A stretch of 48,194 nucleotides of DNA from an uncultured Campylobacter sp. (GCF_938017705.1 NZ_CALIIS010000089.1:1-48194); one strand, 5' to 3'. Shown: positions 6,982 to 16,430, numbered from the stretch's first letter. Program-made: numbers and translations. The notes: a model not told the origin generated them from the letters alone.

Positions 6982-7522
6982 ATGAAGATTTTCAAAGAGC
7001 GAAGCTGCAAGGCACGCTCGGCGCGCTCTGCCTACTGGCCGCAAGCGTAGCGTATTCTATAAAGGCGAGATCGCGTACTTGGATTCTCAAATCTTAGTGT
7101 GGATTTTTGCCTTCACATTCCTTTACCACGCGCTTAAAAACATCCAAAATATCACGGGTCCGCAGGTTTTTATAATCTTCAAATACGCCTACAGCATTGC
7201 GCTTGCGGCGCTGCTATATTTTTCAGCCATTTATATACTTAGAAGATGTGATTGTAATAGGCTGCAAATATACGTGCCGTATTTGATATTTGCGGTTACG
7301 CTCGCTTGGATAATTATAAATTTTAAGTTGCGCGCCGCTACCGGATGCAAGCTTTTTGCCGTATACGCCGCGCTGCTAATCGTTGATGTCGCCGCAGACA
7401 TCATCTACGGCATGCTGCAAGTACTCGCGCCGCCCCTCATCACCCCAAGCGTCGTAAAATACATGGCGCTAGCAAATTTAATCTTAAAGCCGTTGACGCC
7501 CGCGGTGATGCTTCTTGCGTAG
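6982..7522 (+). pseudogene. Frameshifted multi-pass membrane protein gene (remnant)
   Basis: A start with an AAAGG site exists at 6982 (MKIFKE), but that frame stops after 22 codons. A second frame over 7010-7060 gives a convincing membrane helix (LGALCLLAASVAY). A third frame, open from about 7060 to 7522, gives FYKGEIAYLDSQ followed by four or five hydrophobic helices. Joined, they would make one membrane protein of about 180 residues, so at least two frame changes appear to have broken it. I do not recognise the family. A short intact protein starting with TTG at 7079 remains possible. Confidence 0.4.
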
Positions 7523-8203
7523 CTTAGTATGAAAAGCTCCGCGAGCTCGCAGGATCTGTGGCATTAGGCGCGCAGGGCGACGATTTTACGCGAGAGGTTT
7601 AAATTTGAATCGCCGCATTGCGATTGTTTTTCGATCGCCTAAGCGGTACAATTTCGCACATTTTAAAATTTACGGTGTGACGAAATAAGCGCGGGATTTC
7701 ATCTTGCAAAGGCGGAGTTTGGAATTTTAAATCCTCGTTGCGCGCCACTCAGCCCGAGCGTATCGGCGACGGCGTTTGCAAACGCGGCGTAGCAGGGGCC
7801 TAGCAAGCGTCTGCGCCAAAGACGCTCGCTTTTTTTTGACGCCGTTTTGTAAATTGTAGCGAAAAATGCGCCGCGAAAGGTTTGTAAACTTTGCTACGAT
7901 GCGACTATTGAGATTTACATCGCGACGTTACGATGCCTTGAGTTTAAAATATCTTCATCGCGCATAATGAAAGCGGGCGTTTCAAATTCAATGCATACGC
8001 CTTTTGCAGGCATATCGGCTCGTATCCAAACGAAATTTTATCCGTCGTTTGCGCTCCCGAGACGATGCGCTCGGCAAGCCCAATCTTTTTCAATAGTATG
8101 CAGCTAAAAAATTTGATTTTATACCTAAATTTAAAAGCTCCGATTTCAATTTAAATCCCGCCCTTTGATTGCACCGACGCAGGCTAGAGCATACTTTAGC
8201 CGC
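7523..8203. other. Gene-free stretch between remnant and autotransporter
   Basis: About 680 bases with no supportable gene on either strand. The only clear structure is the terminator-like hairpin at 7806-7837. The rest is the usual mosaic of GC-rich words and AAATTT words. Confidence 0.45.
7806..7837 (+). terminator. Intrinsic terminator-like hairpin
   Basis: A seven-base stem, AGCGTCT at 7806-7812 and AGACGCT at 7820-7826, with a seven-base loop, is followed by a run of eight T at 7830-7837. It reads on the plus strand. It may serve a lost transcript from the remnant upstream. Confidence 0.6.
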
Positions 8204-10354
8204 TTAAAATTTATAAACGAAGCGCAATCCCGCGTTGATCCCTTCTTTCTTGCCGCTTAAACCCTCTAGTTTCAAGGAAGTATCCAGCTTGCCGCTCGAA
8301 TACTTCGCGCCGATCTCGCCGATAGCGGTATTGCCCTTGACGCTCGCGGCATCAATATCCATAGCGTAGGTACTATTATAGCCGCCGATCTTGCCTTTAA
8401 ATTCTCGCTCGAAAGCGGCTCCCGCGAAAAGCTCCACGTTATCGCTTACGTCGAAATTAAATCGAGCGCCTGCCCTGCTTCTTACAGAATCGATACCCTC
8501 CAGCTTGATGCCCTCGCCCAAGACCTCCGTTTTCTTAGAATCGATATGCGTATAAAAGCCCTTGACATAAACGTCCGCATTGAGATTAGCGCTCAGCTCG
8601 AAAATCTTGCCGAGGGCTAAATTTGCCCCGTAGTAGGTTCTCGTTACGTCGTATTCGGCCCTTCCCGAGGCCAGAGAAGCCTCGTAGTCCGATTTGATAC
8701 GACCGATTTTGGCTCCCGATTTGACATAGAAATTTTCCGCCAAGTCGAATTCGCTCACAATGCCCGCCCCCGCGTATTTGAGATCGCCGCTGCCTTTGAC
8801 GGCGAAATCATTGAAGCTCTCATATTTACCGCCGCCCGTTTCTACGTATCCTCCCAGGCTCGCGCCGTCCCCAATACGGCCCATCGCTCCTGCGAGCACG
8901 GAGATACCTTTGTTTTCTACATAGGAGCCGGAATTGTAGCGCATATTAAAACCTCCCGCATACGCAAACGTTCCGTCTGCGGTATCCGTTATTCCCGAAA
9001 GGATATCGTCGCTTTGATTTATCGCGCCCAGCACCGCAGCGCCGGTTTCCAGCGTATTTTTATTTTGTGCCATTAGCTTCGCTCCGATTCGATCGGAATT
9101 CGGCAGAGGCTGCGGATCGGGATTTATCGTGATTTTGGTTACGTCGGCGATCAGGTCTTTATCGTCGTTAGCGCTACGCAAGGCGAATGTATAGGCAGTC
9201 GAAAGCCCGCTTTGAACTAACTGTTCGGAGCGGTTAGCCATATCGCCGAATTTTATCCCGCTTGCGGTTTTTATGAGATTTACGCGATCGCCCGATTTGA
9301 GCTTATCCGCTCCGTTTGCTATACCCACGCCGATAGTCGCTTTGCTTATATCGGTTAGCTCGCCGCTTACTAAATTTAAAATCGTCTCGTCGTTTGCGGT
9401 ATCCGCGGCTAGATAGAAATTGAGTTTTTCAAAGCCCGCGATCGATTTAAACGTATCGTTTTTGCCGTAGACGTTGAAAGTGTTACCGCTTAATTTTTGG
9501 TTTTCCCGACCGAATGCGACGCAGAGATCCAATCGGCTCCAATCTTTATCGCGGACATATACGTTAAGCACGTTATCTCTCGCTTCCGCACCGTCGTGCG
9601 CCCACATTATATTTGCAACGTCTATCCTACCGCGAAGATCGTCCGCATCTTTGAGATTTACGACGTTGTTCGTAAGCTTACTATTTCCCCATGCAAATGC
9701 GGCCCGCATAGCGCTCAACGAATCGCCGATCGTGCCGCCGTTGATATTTAAAACGTTACCATCGGCGGTACCGCTATTGCCGAGATACGCAGCGGTAAAG
9801 GTAGTCGTTAAACGTTCGCCTTTGGTACCGTTGATATTAAGCGTATTTTCATTCGCCGCACCCCCATTGATATCTACAACCGAAAGACCGTGATAAATCA
9901 TAGTGCCGTTTAAATTTAAGACATTTTTCGTAGCCGTAGCTCTACCGTTTGATTCAACGAGATGCGTTTTCCTGAGCTCACCGCCGTTTAGATTCAGCGT
10001 ATTTTCGCTAAATACGGTACCGTCCTGCTGCGAGGAAGCTACGTTTATACTATTGAGCGTACCGCCGTTCATCGTCAAAGCATTTCCCTTAAGCGTCTGA
10101 TCGGCTGCCGTGGCGCTATTTACGATGATATTATTCAACGGGGAATTATCGCTCGGTTGGCTATCGAGCGTAATTATCTGCGCGACGGTCGGATTTTTTA
10201 CCGTTAGGGTTCCGTCGTCGACGTCTTTTTCATAGACGTCGTAATTATTTAAATCCGTGGTTTTATCGATCGTAAGCGGATTCGCAACGGGTATGGCGTA
10301 AAGTTGGCCGGCGAGCGCCAAAGATAAACTCGCGCCGATAGTTTTACTGTGCAT
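8204..10354 (-). CDS. Autotransporter outer-membrane protein (type V secretion)
   Basis: I set the start at the ATG whose first base on the minus strand is 10354, because GGAGGAG lies directly upstream. This gives 716 residues and a clean signal peptide (MHSKTIGASLSLALAGQLYA). The N-terminal half is a repetitive passenger with recurring LNLNGG/LNINGG turns, the rungs of a beta-helix, at about residues 90-310. The last 250 or so residues are an autotransporter beta-barrel with alternating strands and a terminal aromatic (FVYKF). The protein should export its passenger to the cell surface, as an adhesin or other surface factor. No protease triad or other enzyme motif is visible. It is a single-gene unit. 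Confidence 0.88.
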   Translation of the reverse strand: MHSKTIGASLSLALAGQLYAIPVANPLTIDKTTDLNNYDVYEKDVDDGTLTVKNPTVAQIITLDSQPSDNSPLNNIIVNSATAADQTLKGNALTMNGGTLNSINVASSQQDGTVFSENTLNLNGGELRKTHLVESNGRATATKNVLNLNGTMIYHGLSVVDINGGAANENTLNINGTKGERLTTTFTAAYLGNSGTADGNVLNINGGTIGDSLSAMRAAFAWGNSKLTNNVVNLKDADDLRGRIDVANIMWAHDGAEARDNVLNVYVRDKDWSRLDLCVAFGRENQKLSGNTFNVYGKNDTFKSIAGFEKLNFYLAADTANDETILNLVSGELTDISKATIGVGIANGADKLKSGDRVNLIKTASGIKFGDMANRSEQLVQSGLSTAYTFALRSANDDKDLIADVTKITINPDPQPLPNSDRIGAKLMAQNKNTLETGAAVLGAINQSDDILSGITDTADGTFAYAGGFNMRYNSGSYVENKGISVLAGAMGRIGDGASLGGYVETGGGKYESFNDFAVKGSGDLKYAGAGIVSEFDLAENFYVKSGAKIGRIKSDYEASLASGRAEYDVTRTYYGANLALGKIFELSANLNADVYVKGFYTHIDSKKTEVLGEGIKLEGIDSVRSRAGARFNFDVSDNVELFAGAAFEREFKGKIGGYNSTYAMDIDAASVKGNTAIGEIGAKYSSGKLDTSLKLEGLSGKKEGINAGLRFVYKF

Positions 10355-10439
10355 TTTGAACTCCTCCATAAATGCGAGATGAAATAGCGGCAAGCGAACT
10401 CAATTTAGCGACGCTTTTGCACGCTAAAATTTGAAATGT

Positions 10440-10445
10440 ATTATA
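10440..10445 (-). promoter_or_regulatory. Candidate -10 box of the autotransporter gene
   Basis: TATAAT on the minus strand lies about 85 bases upstream of the start codon in an AT-rich patch. No good -35 match accompanies it, as is common in Campylobacterota promoters. Confidence 0.4.
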
Positions 10446-10853
10446 CTCCTATCAATATTAAAGAATTATTAACTATTAAATTTTTAAAGTAGCATTAAAA
10501 AATATTCGTTTTGCGGCGTAAATTTAAAGCACAAACGCAATAAATTTCGCTCAATTTACATTGTGAAATCGCAAAAATCGCCCATCCTCAAGAAACGAAT
10601 TTAGCATCACGCCGGCGCATAAATTTGCAGCGCAACGGTAACGCCGAATTGATGCTGCGGGCTCGTAGCAAATGCTCCGCGATATTGGTAAATTTCCGAG
10701 CGCGATTGCGTTAGACGGTCGCTTCGCGCCGAAAATACGGGCGTTAAATTTGACGCTCGCGGCAAAATCAAGTGCAGCTTCGAGCCGGCCCGATCGTAGA
10801 CGGCATCGGAAGCAATACGGCGCGTAAAGCCTTAAATTTCGGCGTGGAGCCGT
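10446..10853. other. Gene-free stretch between autotransporter promoter and pseudogene end
   Basis: About 400 bases with AAATTT words and GC-rich stretches. Short frames here have implausible compositions. I see no RNA or mobile element. Confidence 0.4.
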
Positions 10854-12599
10854 TTACCGCCCGTATCCTCCCCTACCTTTTAAATTTTCGTCGTAATCCA
10901 CCCCGTTCGTCATTCGCCTGCGCGAAGCGTCAAATTCATCGCGCAGCGGGCTTTTGCGCACGTTAAACTGCAGCGGCTCTATGCCTAAAATATCGGCGAG
11001 CACGTGAGCCAGATCGTCGCTCATAAAAGGCTCGTCCTTCGCCGCGCCTATGCGCCGCCAAAGCTCCGCATGATCGGCGATAAAGCTTTTTGAAGCGATG
11101 AAAAGCAGCGGAATTTCGTAGGTGAATCGGGTATTGATGTTGTGCCCGATGAGGCCGTTTTGCTCATAGATATTCTCTCCGTGATCGCTGAGATAGACGA
11201 TGAGGCTGTCCTCATCCGATGAATTTCATTCACCACGTAGTCGTTATACAGCACGCTGTTATCGCAGCACGCGAGGGCGACCTTTTGCTTTTGCGTAAAC
11301 GGTAAGGCGATATCGTCGCTTTTAAATTTATCAAATTCCTCGGGATAGCGTTTTTTATAGTCCATATGATTTCCCATGAGATGCACGACGTAGAAATTTC
11401 GCTCGCGCTGCGATTTTTTCGCCTCTTTGATGATCGGCAGCAGCGCGCCGTCGTGCGCGACTCGCATGCTATCGAGCTGATCGCTTGTGGAAAGAAAGAT
11501 GCTTTTTTTCGGCGCGATCGGCGGCACTTTTTGCGCTAAGGGCAAATTTGCCGAAGGCTTCTTGATTGCTGATCCACATCGTACGAAAGCCGCTCAGCGC
11601 GAACATATCGATAATGCTAAGGCTCTCAAACCACGGCCTTTCGCGCTCGCTTTCGTAGTCGCTGAAATTAAGTATCCGCATCAGCGCGGGATTGGTCGCG
11701 CCGTAGCACGAAACCGTATCGCTAAATTTAATAAGCAGCCCCGCCGCTGCAGATCGTTTAGCAAAGGCGTCGTATCTTTGCCGTATCCGTAAAGCGACAT
11801 ATGGCCGCGCTGCAGGCTCTCGCCGATAATCAGCACGACGTTTTTAATCTGCGTTGCGTTAAAATCAAGCGCGGAATTCGCCCGCTTCACCTCGTCGTAG
11901 CCACGCTCGATGTTTTACAGATCGGCAAAGAAATTTGCATCGCCGAGATAATCTTTTACGACGAACGCGAACTCAAGTGGAGCGTATGTGCCAAGCGTCG
12001 CGCGATAACGCTCGCCGCCGCTTGCGATTTTGGTCGCCGTAAAAATGCAAAAAATGACCACACAAATCGGATAGATCACGCTAAATGCGGCTCGCAGCCT
12101 CGCGTTGCACGAGCTTTTTTTAAACTTCAGCGCGACAAACGTCGCGGCCGCGAATGCGAGCAAAGAGCAGATCACGCCCGCGCTGAGAAATTGCGCGGCG
12201 AATTCCTTACTTTCGTTCGCGTCGGTGTGGATTATCGCATCGAGCGCGACGACGTTAAAAGCTGAGTCGAAAAAAAACGACCAAAAAGAGCGAGATAGCC
12301 GCACAAAGCGCATTGATCGCTAGCACAAACAGAGCGGCAAGCCCGAAAAATCTTCTAAAAACGACGAAGCAGAGATGAAAGATGAGCAAATTTATGATCA
12401 AAATGCAGCAAAAATCCTCAAAGATCCGCGAAAATATGCGATCTTCCACGCCGTAAAAGTAATACGCCCGCGCCGCGCAAACGATCAAATTAAGCGCGAC
12501 GACGAGCCAAAATACACCCACCGCGCCGCATAGGCCGAAATAAAATTTCGGCGCGGGCGCAAGCAGAGCCCTCGCTTTACCAAGTAGTAGTTGAACCAT
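10854..12599 (-). pseudogene. Phosphoethanolamine transferase (EptA/EptC-like) pseudogene
   Basis: Joined pieces of different frames reconstruct one sulfatase-fold protein of about 580 residues, the normal family length. Four to five membrane helices come from 12599-11915. KNVVLIIGESLQRGHMSLYG follows near 11830, then FVVHLMGNH-like metal-site sequence (VVHLMGNHMDY, near 11360). LIVYLSDHGENIYEQ and the last part (LAHVLADILGIEPLQ) are readable only in another frame down to a TAA at 10854. Frame changes are needed near 12280, 11905, 11750, 11510 and 11220. Where the family has its catalytic Thr (GEST/GETT), a Leu is read here. An intact enzyme would decorate lipid A or other surface glycans with phosphoethanolamine; this copy should be dead. 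Confidence 0.85.
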
Positions 12600-12620
12600 T
12601 TTTGCTCTTTATTTTTAAAT

Positions 12621-13245
12621 TTACATCTGCCGCATCGCCGGAACCGCTGCGGCGCAGTCTCGCATCCACAAATTGTGCCGCGCTTCAAGTCGGCTCACGC
12701 CAACGCAATGAAAACAGGCGGTAAATTTTACGCTTACAAATTGTGCCGCGCCGAAATCTCTACCGCGAAATTGAGCGCGTCTGTTTTTGCGCCGCGATCG
12801 GCGAATTTTTGCGCGACACGATGCCGCAAGGCAAATTTTACCTGCCGAAATTTGAATGCGGCGAAATTGATGCGACATTTTCTGTTGCGAAATTTGCCGC
12901 ACGGCGCGCTTCCTAAACGGCAAAATTCCGTGCCGTGTCGCGTATCAAAAATACGACGCGATTGAGCGCATAAATTTAAATCCGCAAGACGTCGCACCAA
13001 AAACAACTGCCGCGCGCAAATCCCACGCACAGACGCACGCTCGCGCAGAATTTACGCGCAAAATGCAAGCCCGCTTTTTGCATCAAATTTATGCAGCGGG
13101 TATTTGCCCGAAATTTCGCAGCAGACCGGAGCGTGCAAATTTCACGTCGAGCAAACGTGCATGCACGAGGCGCTAACGTATCGAAATTTCGCAGCGAATG
13201 CGTGAAATTTCTCGGCGCGGGCGCATCACCAAATTTCATCACCAA
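12621..13245 (-). pseudogene. Decayed pentapeptide-type repeat remnant with 15-bp DNA periodicity
   Basis: No intact gene is present, but several minus-strand frames read as five-residue periodic sequence (AQFRGRDFGAAQF in one, NFAAFKFRQVKFA in another). Hydrophobic residues fall every fifth position, as in pentapeptide-repeat proteins. On the DNA, words like AAATTTTACGCTTAC recur at exactly 15-bp steps (12723, 12738, 12753, 12768, 12783, then 12803, 12833, 12848, 12863). Either a pentapeptide-repeat gene has decayed here, or this is a noncoding array of the same 15-bp family found in trmA. Confidence 0.4.
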
Positions 13246-13262
13246 ATTTCATCACCAAATTT
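13224..13262. repeat. Three perfect tandem copies of a 13-bp unit
   Basis: CATCACCAAATTT occurs three times without mismatch at 13224-13236, 13237-13249 and 13250-13262. It is a short minisatellite just downstream of the stop codon region of the gene at 13280. Confidence 0.9.
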
Positions 13263-13279
13263 TCGCCGGCCGAATTACC

Positions 13280-13732
13280 TTACTCGTAGCCGAAAATTTT
13301 AATCCCCGTATCGCTCTGCTCGTAGCGCAACGCGGGGATTTTTTGTAGTAGATCTTTTAGCTTTTCCAGATCGTTTTTCCTCCCGCCGTCGAAGGCTCGC
13401 GGCACCCACACCCACGCGATCTCGTCGTATGCAAACGAACCTACTGTAAAGCTAGCCCGCTTTGAGCCCGCCTCCCATTTGATGGAGTTTTTGATAGCAT
13501 AGAAGTTTGGATAGAGGATTTTTTTGATGATGAAGCATTTGCAAAATTTAAAATCCGCAAAAAACTCCGCCCACGTCGCATCCTCGGTAAAATAGCCCTT
13601 TGCGCGCAGACGCTTTTTCTCTTTGCGCAGCCTAATCGGCTCGTAAAATCGCTGCCAAGCCCTCGCGCAGACATCCATAAACGCGAGCATGCGGGCGAAA
13701 TAAATTTTAAAAAGTGCCTTAAAAAGCTCCAT
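13280..13732 (-). CDS. Hypothetical protein, partner of the DUF4230 gene
   Basis: The 150-residue product is basic in its first half, with a hydrophobic N-terminal stretch (LFKALFKIYFARMLAFM), and has several Trp/Phe-rich segments later. No family is recognised. Its ATG follows the stop codon of the DUF4230 gene with no spacer, so the two are one operon and translation is probably coupled. The function is unknown. Confidence 0.6.
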   Translation of the reverse strand: MELFKALFKIYFARMLAFMDVCARAWQRFYEPIRLRKEKKRLRAKGYFTEDATWAEFFADFKFCKCFIIKKILYPNFYAIKNSIKWEAGSKRASFTVGSFAYDEIAWVWVPRAFDGGRKNDLEKLKDLLQKIPALRYEQSDTGIKIFGYE

Positions 13733-14446
13733 CTACTTCTCGATCTGCGATTTTAGCGACTTGTCGATTGCGATCTCGCTGGAGCTTATATCGATCGTCT
13801 GAAGCGCCTTGTCCTGGAAGATAAATCCGACCTCCTTCGCGCCGAAACTCTTGGCGATTGCCTCCAGCGTGTCGGTCGCGGATTTGTGTATCTTGCCGCC
13901 AAGATCGTTGATGATTTTTAGCGAGAGCTGCTTGACCTCGTCCTTTGCGTCGTCGATAAGGTGGTTTTTATCGCTTTCATCAAAGCTCGCGCCGAATAGC
14001 CCATTTAGCGAATCGGGCAGCAGGAACGGCAACAGCTTGGCGTTTTTCTCGTCGTAAATTTTCATATCTTTGATCGAGTATTTGTATTTGCATGGCGGCA
14101 TCTTGATCTCGTAGCGATCCTCGCCCTGCGGCAGTATCGCAAACTCGGGGCTTAGCAGGTCGTAAACAAACTCGATCTCAAACTCGAAGATGATGGCGAT
14201 CTGCTTTTTCGTCATCAGCGGCGAAACGAGCGAGCCCAGCAGCCCGCTGCCTACGTTTTGCTTGCGCGTTACGATCTCTTTGGAGTAAATTTTAAAAACG
14301 CTCAGCTCGCCGATGCTTTTAAGCCGCGTGATGTCGGTGGCGATCTGCGGCTTGCCCGCCTGCTCGCCGCTTTTGCGCATCTTAAAAAACATAAAAACCA
14401 AGATGCAAAATATCACTAAATTTAGAAGAAAAGCAAAATTTTCCAA
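13733..14446 (-). CDS. DUF4230 family membrane-anchored protein
   Basis: The start is a TTG with AGGA six to seven bases upstream. The 237-residue product has an N-terminal membrane helix (about residues 6-22), then a soluble domain with the DUF4230 opening pattern (TDITRLKSIGELSVFKIYSK). Two beta-rich segments and a helical tail follow. The function of this family is unknown. It is usually a single-helix-anchored protein with its domain outside the membrane. The downstream hypothetical gene follows directly. Confidence 0.7.
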   Translation of the reverse strand: MENFAFLLNLVIFCILVFMFFKMRKSGEQAGKPQIATDITRLKSIGELSVFKIYSKEIVTRKQNVGSGLLGSLVSPLMTKKQIAIIFEFEIEFVYDLLSPEFAILPQGEDRYEIKMPPCKYKYSIKDMKIYDEKNAKLLPFLLPDSLNGLFGASFDESDKNHLIDDAKDEVKQLSLKIINDLGGKIHKSATDTLEAIAKSFGAKEVGFIFQDKALQTIDISSSEIAIDKSLKSQIEK

Positions 14447-14583
14447 ATTCCATCCTTTAAAATTTTATCGGTATTTTAGCAAAATACCGCGCCGATTTGT
14501 AGTGCAATTAAAATTTTGCGATTTTTGCGGCAAGAAATTTTAAAATCAAAGAAAGAATTTTAAAGAAGCGAAGCACAATTATA

Positions 14584-14940
14584 AATTTAACGCGGACGCA
14601 GTCCGCCCCTTGAGCGTGCCAGGGGTTAGAGGATTTTAAGGGGAAAGGGGAGCGCCTCGCAAGTAGCGCCCCTTTCCCCTTAAGAGAAAACGCCGCCACG
14701 ACCTAAATTCTAGAGGCAAAATTCTATACAGAAAATTTTAAATTTATTACAAAATAAAATTCTATTTAAATTTCAGCCGTGACATGCATATCTTGGGGCG
14801 GGAAGGGGGCTTGAATTGCGAGGTCACACTTCTCGCAGAGGCGGCGCTGCCCCACAGCACCGCATTGCTCTGCTCACCCACAAACCCCACCCAACCCCCG
14901 ACGACGCTTTAAGCGGGGCGGACTGCGTCCGCGCTAAATT
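14584..14940. mobile_element. Possible MITE-like element with terminal inverted repeats
   Basis: The left end reads AAATTTAACGCGGACGCAGT and continues TCCGCCCCTT. The right end is the near-exact reverse complement at about 14910-14940, over roughly 27 bases. Each end is itself a small hairpin (GCGGAC/GTCCGC). Flanking bases on both sides are the same AT-rich word (TAAATTTAA-like), which could be a target duplication or merely the genome's common word. No gene lies inside. It may be a non-autonomous element, or a paired-repeat regulatory or RNA structure. Confidence 0.35.
14636..14683. repeat. Long inverted repeat (hairpin, at least 15-bp stem)
   Basis: TTAAGGGGAAAGGGG at 14636-14650 pairs perfectly with the sequence at 14669-14683. 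A further GCGC/GCGC pairing inside is offset by one base. The A/G-rich versus C/T-rich arms make a very stable stem. No T run follows closely, so it is not a classical terminator. Confidence 0.75.
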
Positions 14941-15141
14941 TAAATTTCGGCTTGCGCCGTATATTTGGAATTTTAAATTCTACGTAAAATTTAAAACCGC
15001 GAGCCGCAAAGTATTTCGACGCAGCGAGTATAAAGCGGCAAATTTAAAATTTAGCGTGGTGAGTCAAAGCCGTAGCGAGCCGCAACCTGTGCGCAAGCGA
15101 GTGTAAATTTAGCCGCGCCGTAGCATTGGTGCAAACGCGGA

Positions 15142-15229
15142 GTAAATTTTACAATCTCGGCTAAATTCAAGAGCAAATTTTACAAGCGCAGGCAAATTTC
15201 ACAAGCCCGAGCAAAATTCTACAAAATCT
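15142..15229. repeat. 19-bp tandem repeats reaching into the stop codon of the dehydratase gene
   Basis: Units of 19 bp (GCAAATTTTACAAGCGCAG and variants) occur at 15142, 15173, 15192 and 15211, with a truncated 12-bp unit between the first two. The last unit contains the stop codon of the threonine dehydratase gene at 15219-15221. Confidence 0.75.
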
Positions 15230-16430
15230 CCCTGAAATCATACCCTGCGTTTTTGAGCGCCCAGGCTATGTCCTCTTGATGAGCCTTGCCCTTGGTCTCA
15301 AGCGTGATTGTGATCTGCGCGTCGCCGTACTCGATATTGGTCGAGAAGCGGTCGTAGTCGATCTTGACGATGTTTGCGTTGGCGCGGCGCAAAATTTCGG
15401 TAAGCCCCGTAAGCGCGCCCGGCTTATCGACGAGCGTGACGTTGATCGTCATCTTGCGGTGCGATTTTATGAGGCCTTTTTCGATGATGATGTTTAGCAT
15501 CTGCACGTCGATGTTGCCACCGCTTAGGATGATGCCGATCTTTGCGCCCGCGGGGAATGCAAATTTCGCGTTCATCAGCGCCGCTACGCCTGCCGCGCCC
15601 GCGCCCTCGACGATGATTTTTTGCTGCTCGAGCAGATAGAGTATCGCGCTTGCGATCTCCTCGTCATCGACCTGCACGAACTCATCGACGCACTCGATGA
15701 TCGTGCTAAGCGTGATCTCGCTAGTATCCCGCACGGCGATGCCGTCGGCGATGGTGCGGACAGATTTGGAATTTAGCGGCTTTTTCGCGACGAAGCTATC
15801 GTGCATCGCGGGCGCGCCCTTGGCGGCTACGGCGATGATTTTGATGTCAGGGTTAATCTGCTTGGCGCAGCTGCAAACCCCCGTCGCAAGCCCACCGCCA
15901 CCAACCGGAACGACGATGTATTCAAGATCTGCGACCTCTTCGATCATCTCAAGCGCGATCGTGCCTTGGCCCGCCTGGACGAACTCGTCGTTGAAAGGAT
16001 GCACGAATGTCAGATTGTGCTCCTTCGCATATTCCAGCGCAAACGCGTACGCTTCGTCGAAATTATCACCCTTTAGGATGATCTCCGCGCCCAGAGCCTT
16101 CGTGCCGCTTACCTTAAGTAGCGGCGTGGCTTCAGGCATTACGATCACGGCATGCACGCCGAATTTTTGCGCGCTCATCGCTACGCCTTGGGCGTGGTTG
16201 CCCGCGCTTGCAGCTATTACTCCATGTGCCCGCTCCTCGTCCGTAAGATGCGCGATTTTATTATAAGCGCCGCGAATCTTATATGCGCCGGTGCGCTGCA
16301 AGTTCTCGCTTTTGAGATACACTTCTGCGCCGTAAAGCTTGCTGAGCTTCGGCGCCAGAGCAAAGGGCGTTTTATAGACGAAATCGTTTATCGTGCGCTT
16401 TGCTTGGATGATTTTATTTAGATCAACCAT
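15219..16430 (-). CDS. ilvA: Threonine ammonia-lyase (dehydratase) with ACT domain
   Basis: The enzyme converts threonine to 2-oxobutanoate and ammonia with pyridoxal phosphate, the first step toward isoleucine. The 403-residue length matches the short IlvA/TdcB-type form. The PLP lysine is K51 in NLQRTGAYKIRGA. The phosphate-binding glycine loop is VGGGGLATG. The last 75 or so residues (MTINVTLVDKPGALTGLTEIL) form one ACT domain for effector control. The ribosome binding site AAGGAAG precedes the ATG, and a -10 box lies at 16461-16466. It stands alone, so I cannot tell the biosynthetic from the catabolic role; ilvA is the cautious symbol. Confidence 0.9.
   Translation of the reverse strand: MVDLNKIIQAKRTINDFVYKTPFALAPKLSKLYGAEVYLKSENLQRTGAYKIRGAYNKIAHLTDEERAHGVIAASAGNHAQGVAMSAQKFGVHAVIVMPEATPLLKVSGTKALGAEIILKGDNFDEAYAFALEYAKEHNLTFVHPFNDEFVQAGQGTIALEMIEEVADLEYIVVPVGGGGLATGVCSCAKQINPDIKIIAVAAKGAPAMHDSFVAKKPLNSKSVRTIADGIAVRDTSEITLSTIIECVDEFVQVDDEEIASAILYLLEQQKIIVEGAGAAGVAALMNAKFAFPAGAKIGIILSGGNIDVQMLNIIIEKGLIKSHRKMTINVTLVDKPGALTGLTEILRRANANIVKIDYDRFSTNIEYGDAQITITLETKGKAHQEDIAWALKNAGYDFREIL

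Larger units (their letters stand above)
14447..15141. other. Gene-free stretch with hairpin and paired inverted repeats
   Basis: About 700 bases with no plausible coding frame. It contains the inverted-repeat-bounded segment 14584-14940 and a long hairpin at 14636-14683, described separately, and otherwise AAATTT-rich mosaic. Confidence 0.5.

Noticed and set aside
10772..10966. Short plus-strand frame
   Set aside because: It overlaps the end of the transferase pseudogene and shows no coding character.
12591..12965. Plus-strand frame over the 12.7-kb region
   Set aside because: It is rich in Arg, Cys and Ala and reads as the complement of the repeat words; there is no ribosome binding site or domain.
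14584..14940. SRP, 6S or tmRNA gene
   Set aside because: I looked for the conserved cores of these RNAs in both directions and could not recognise any.
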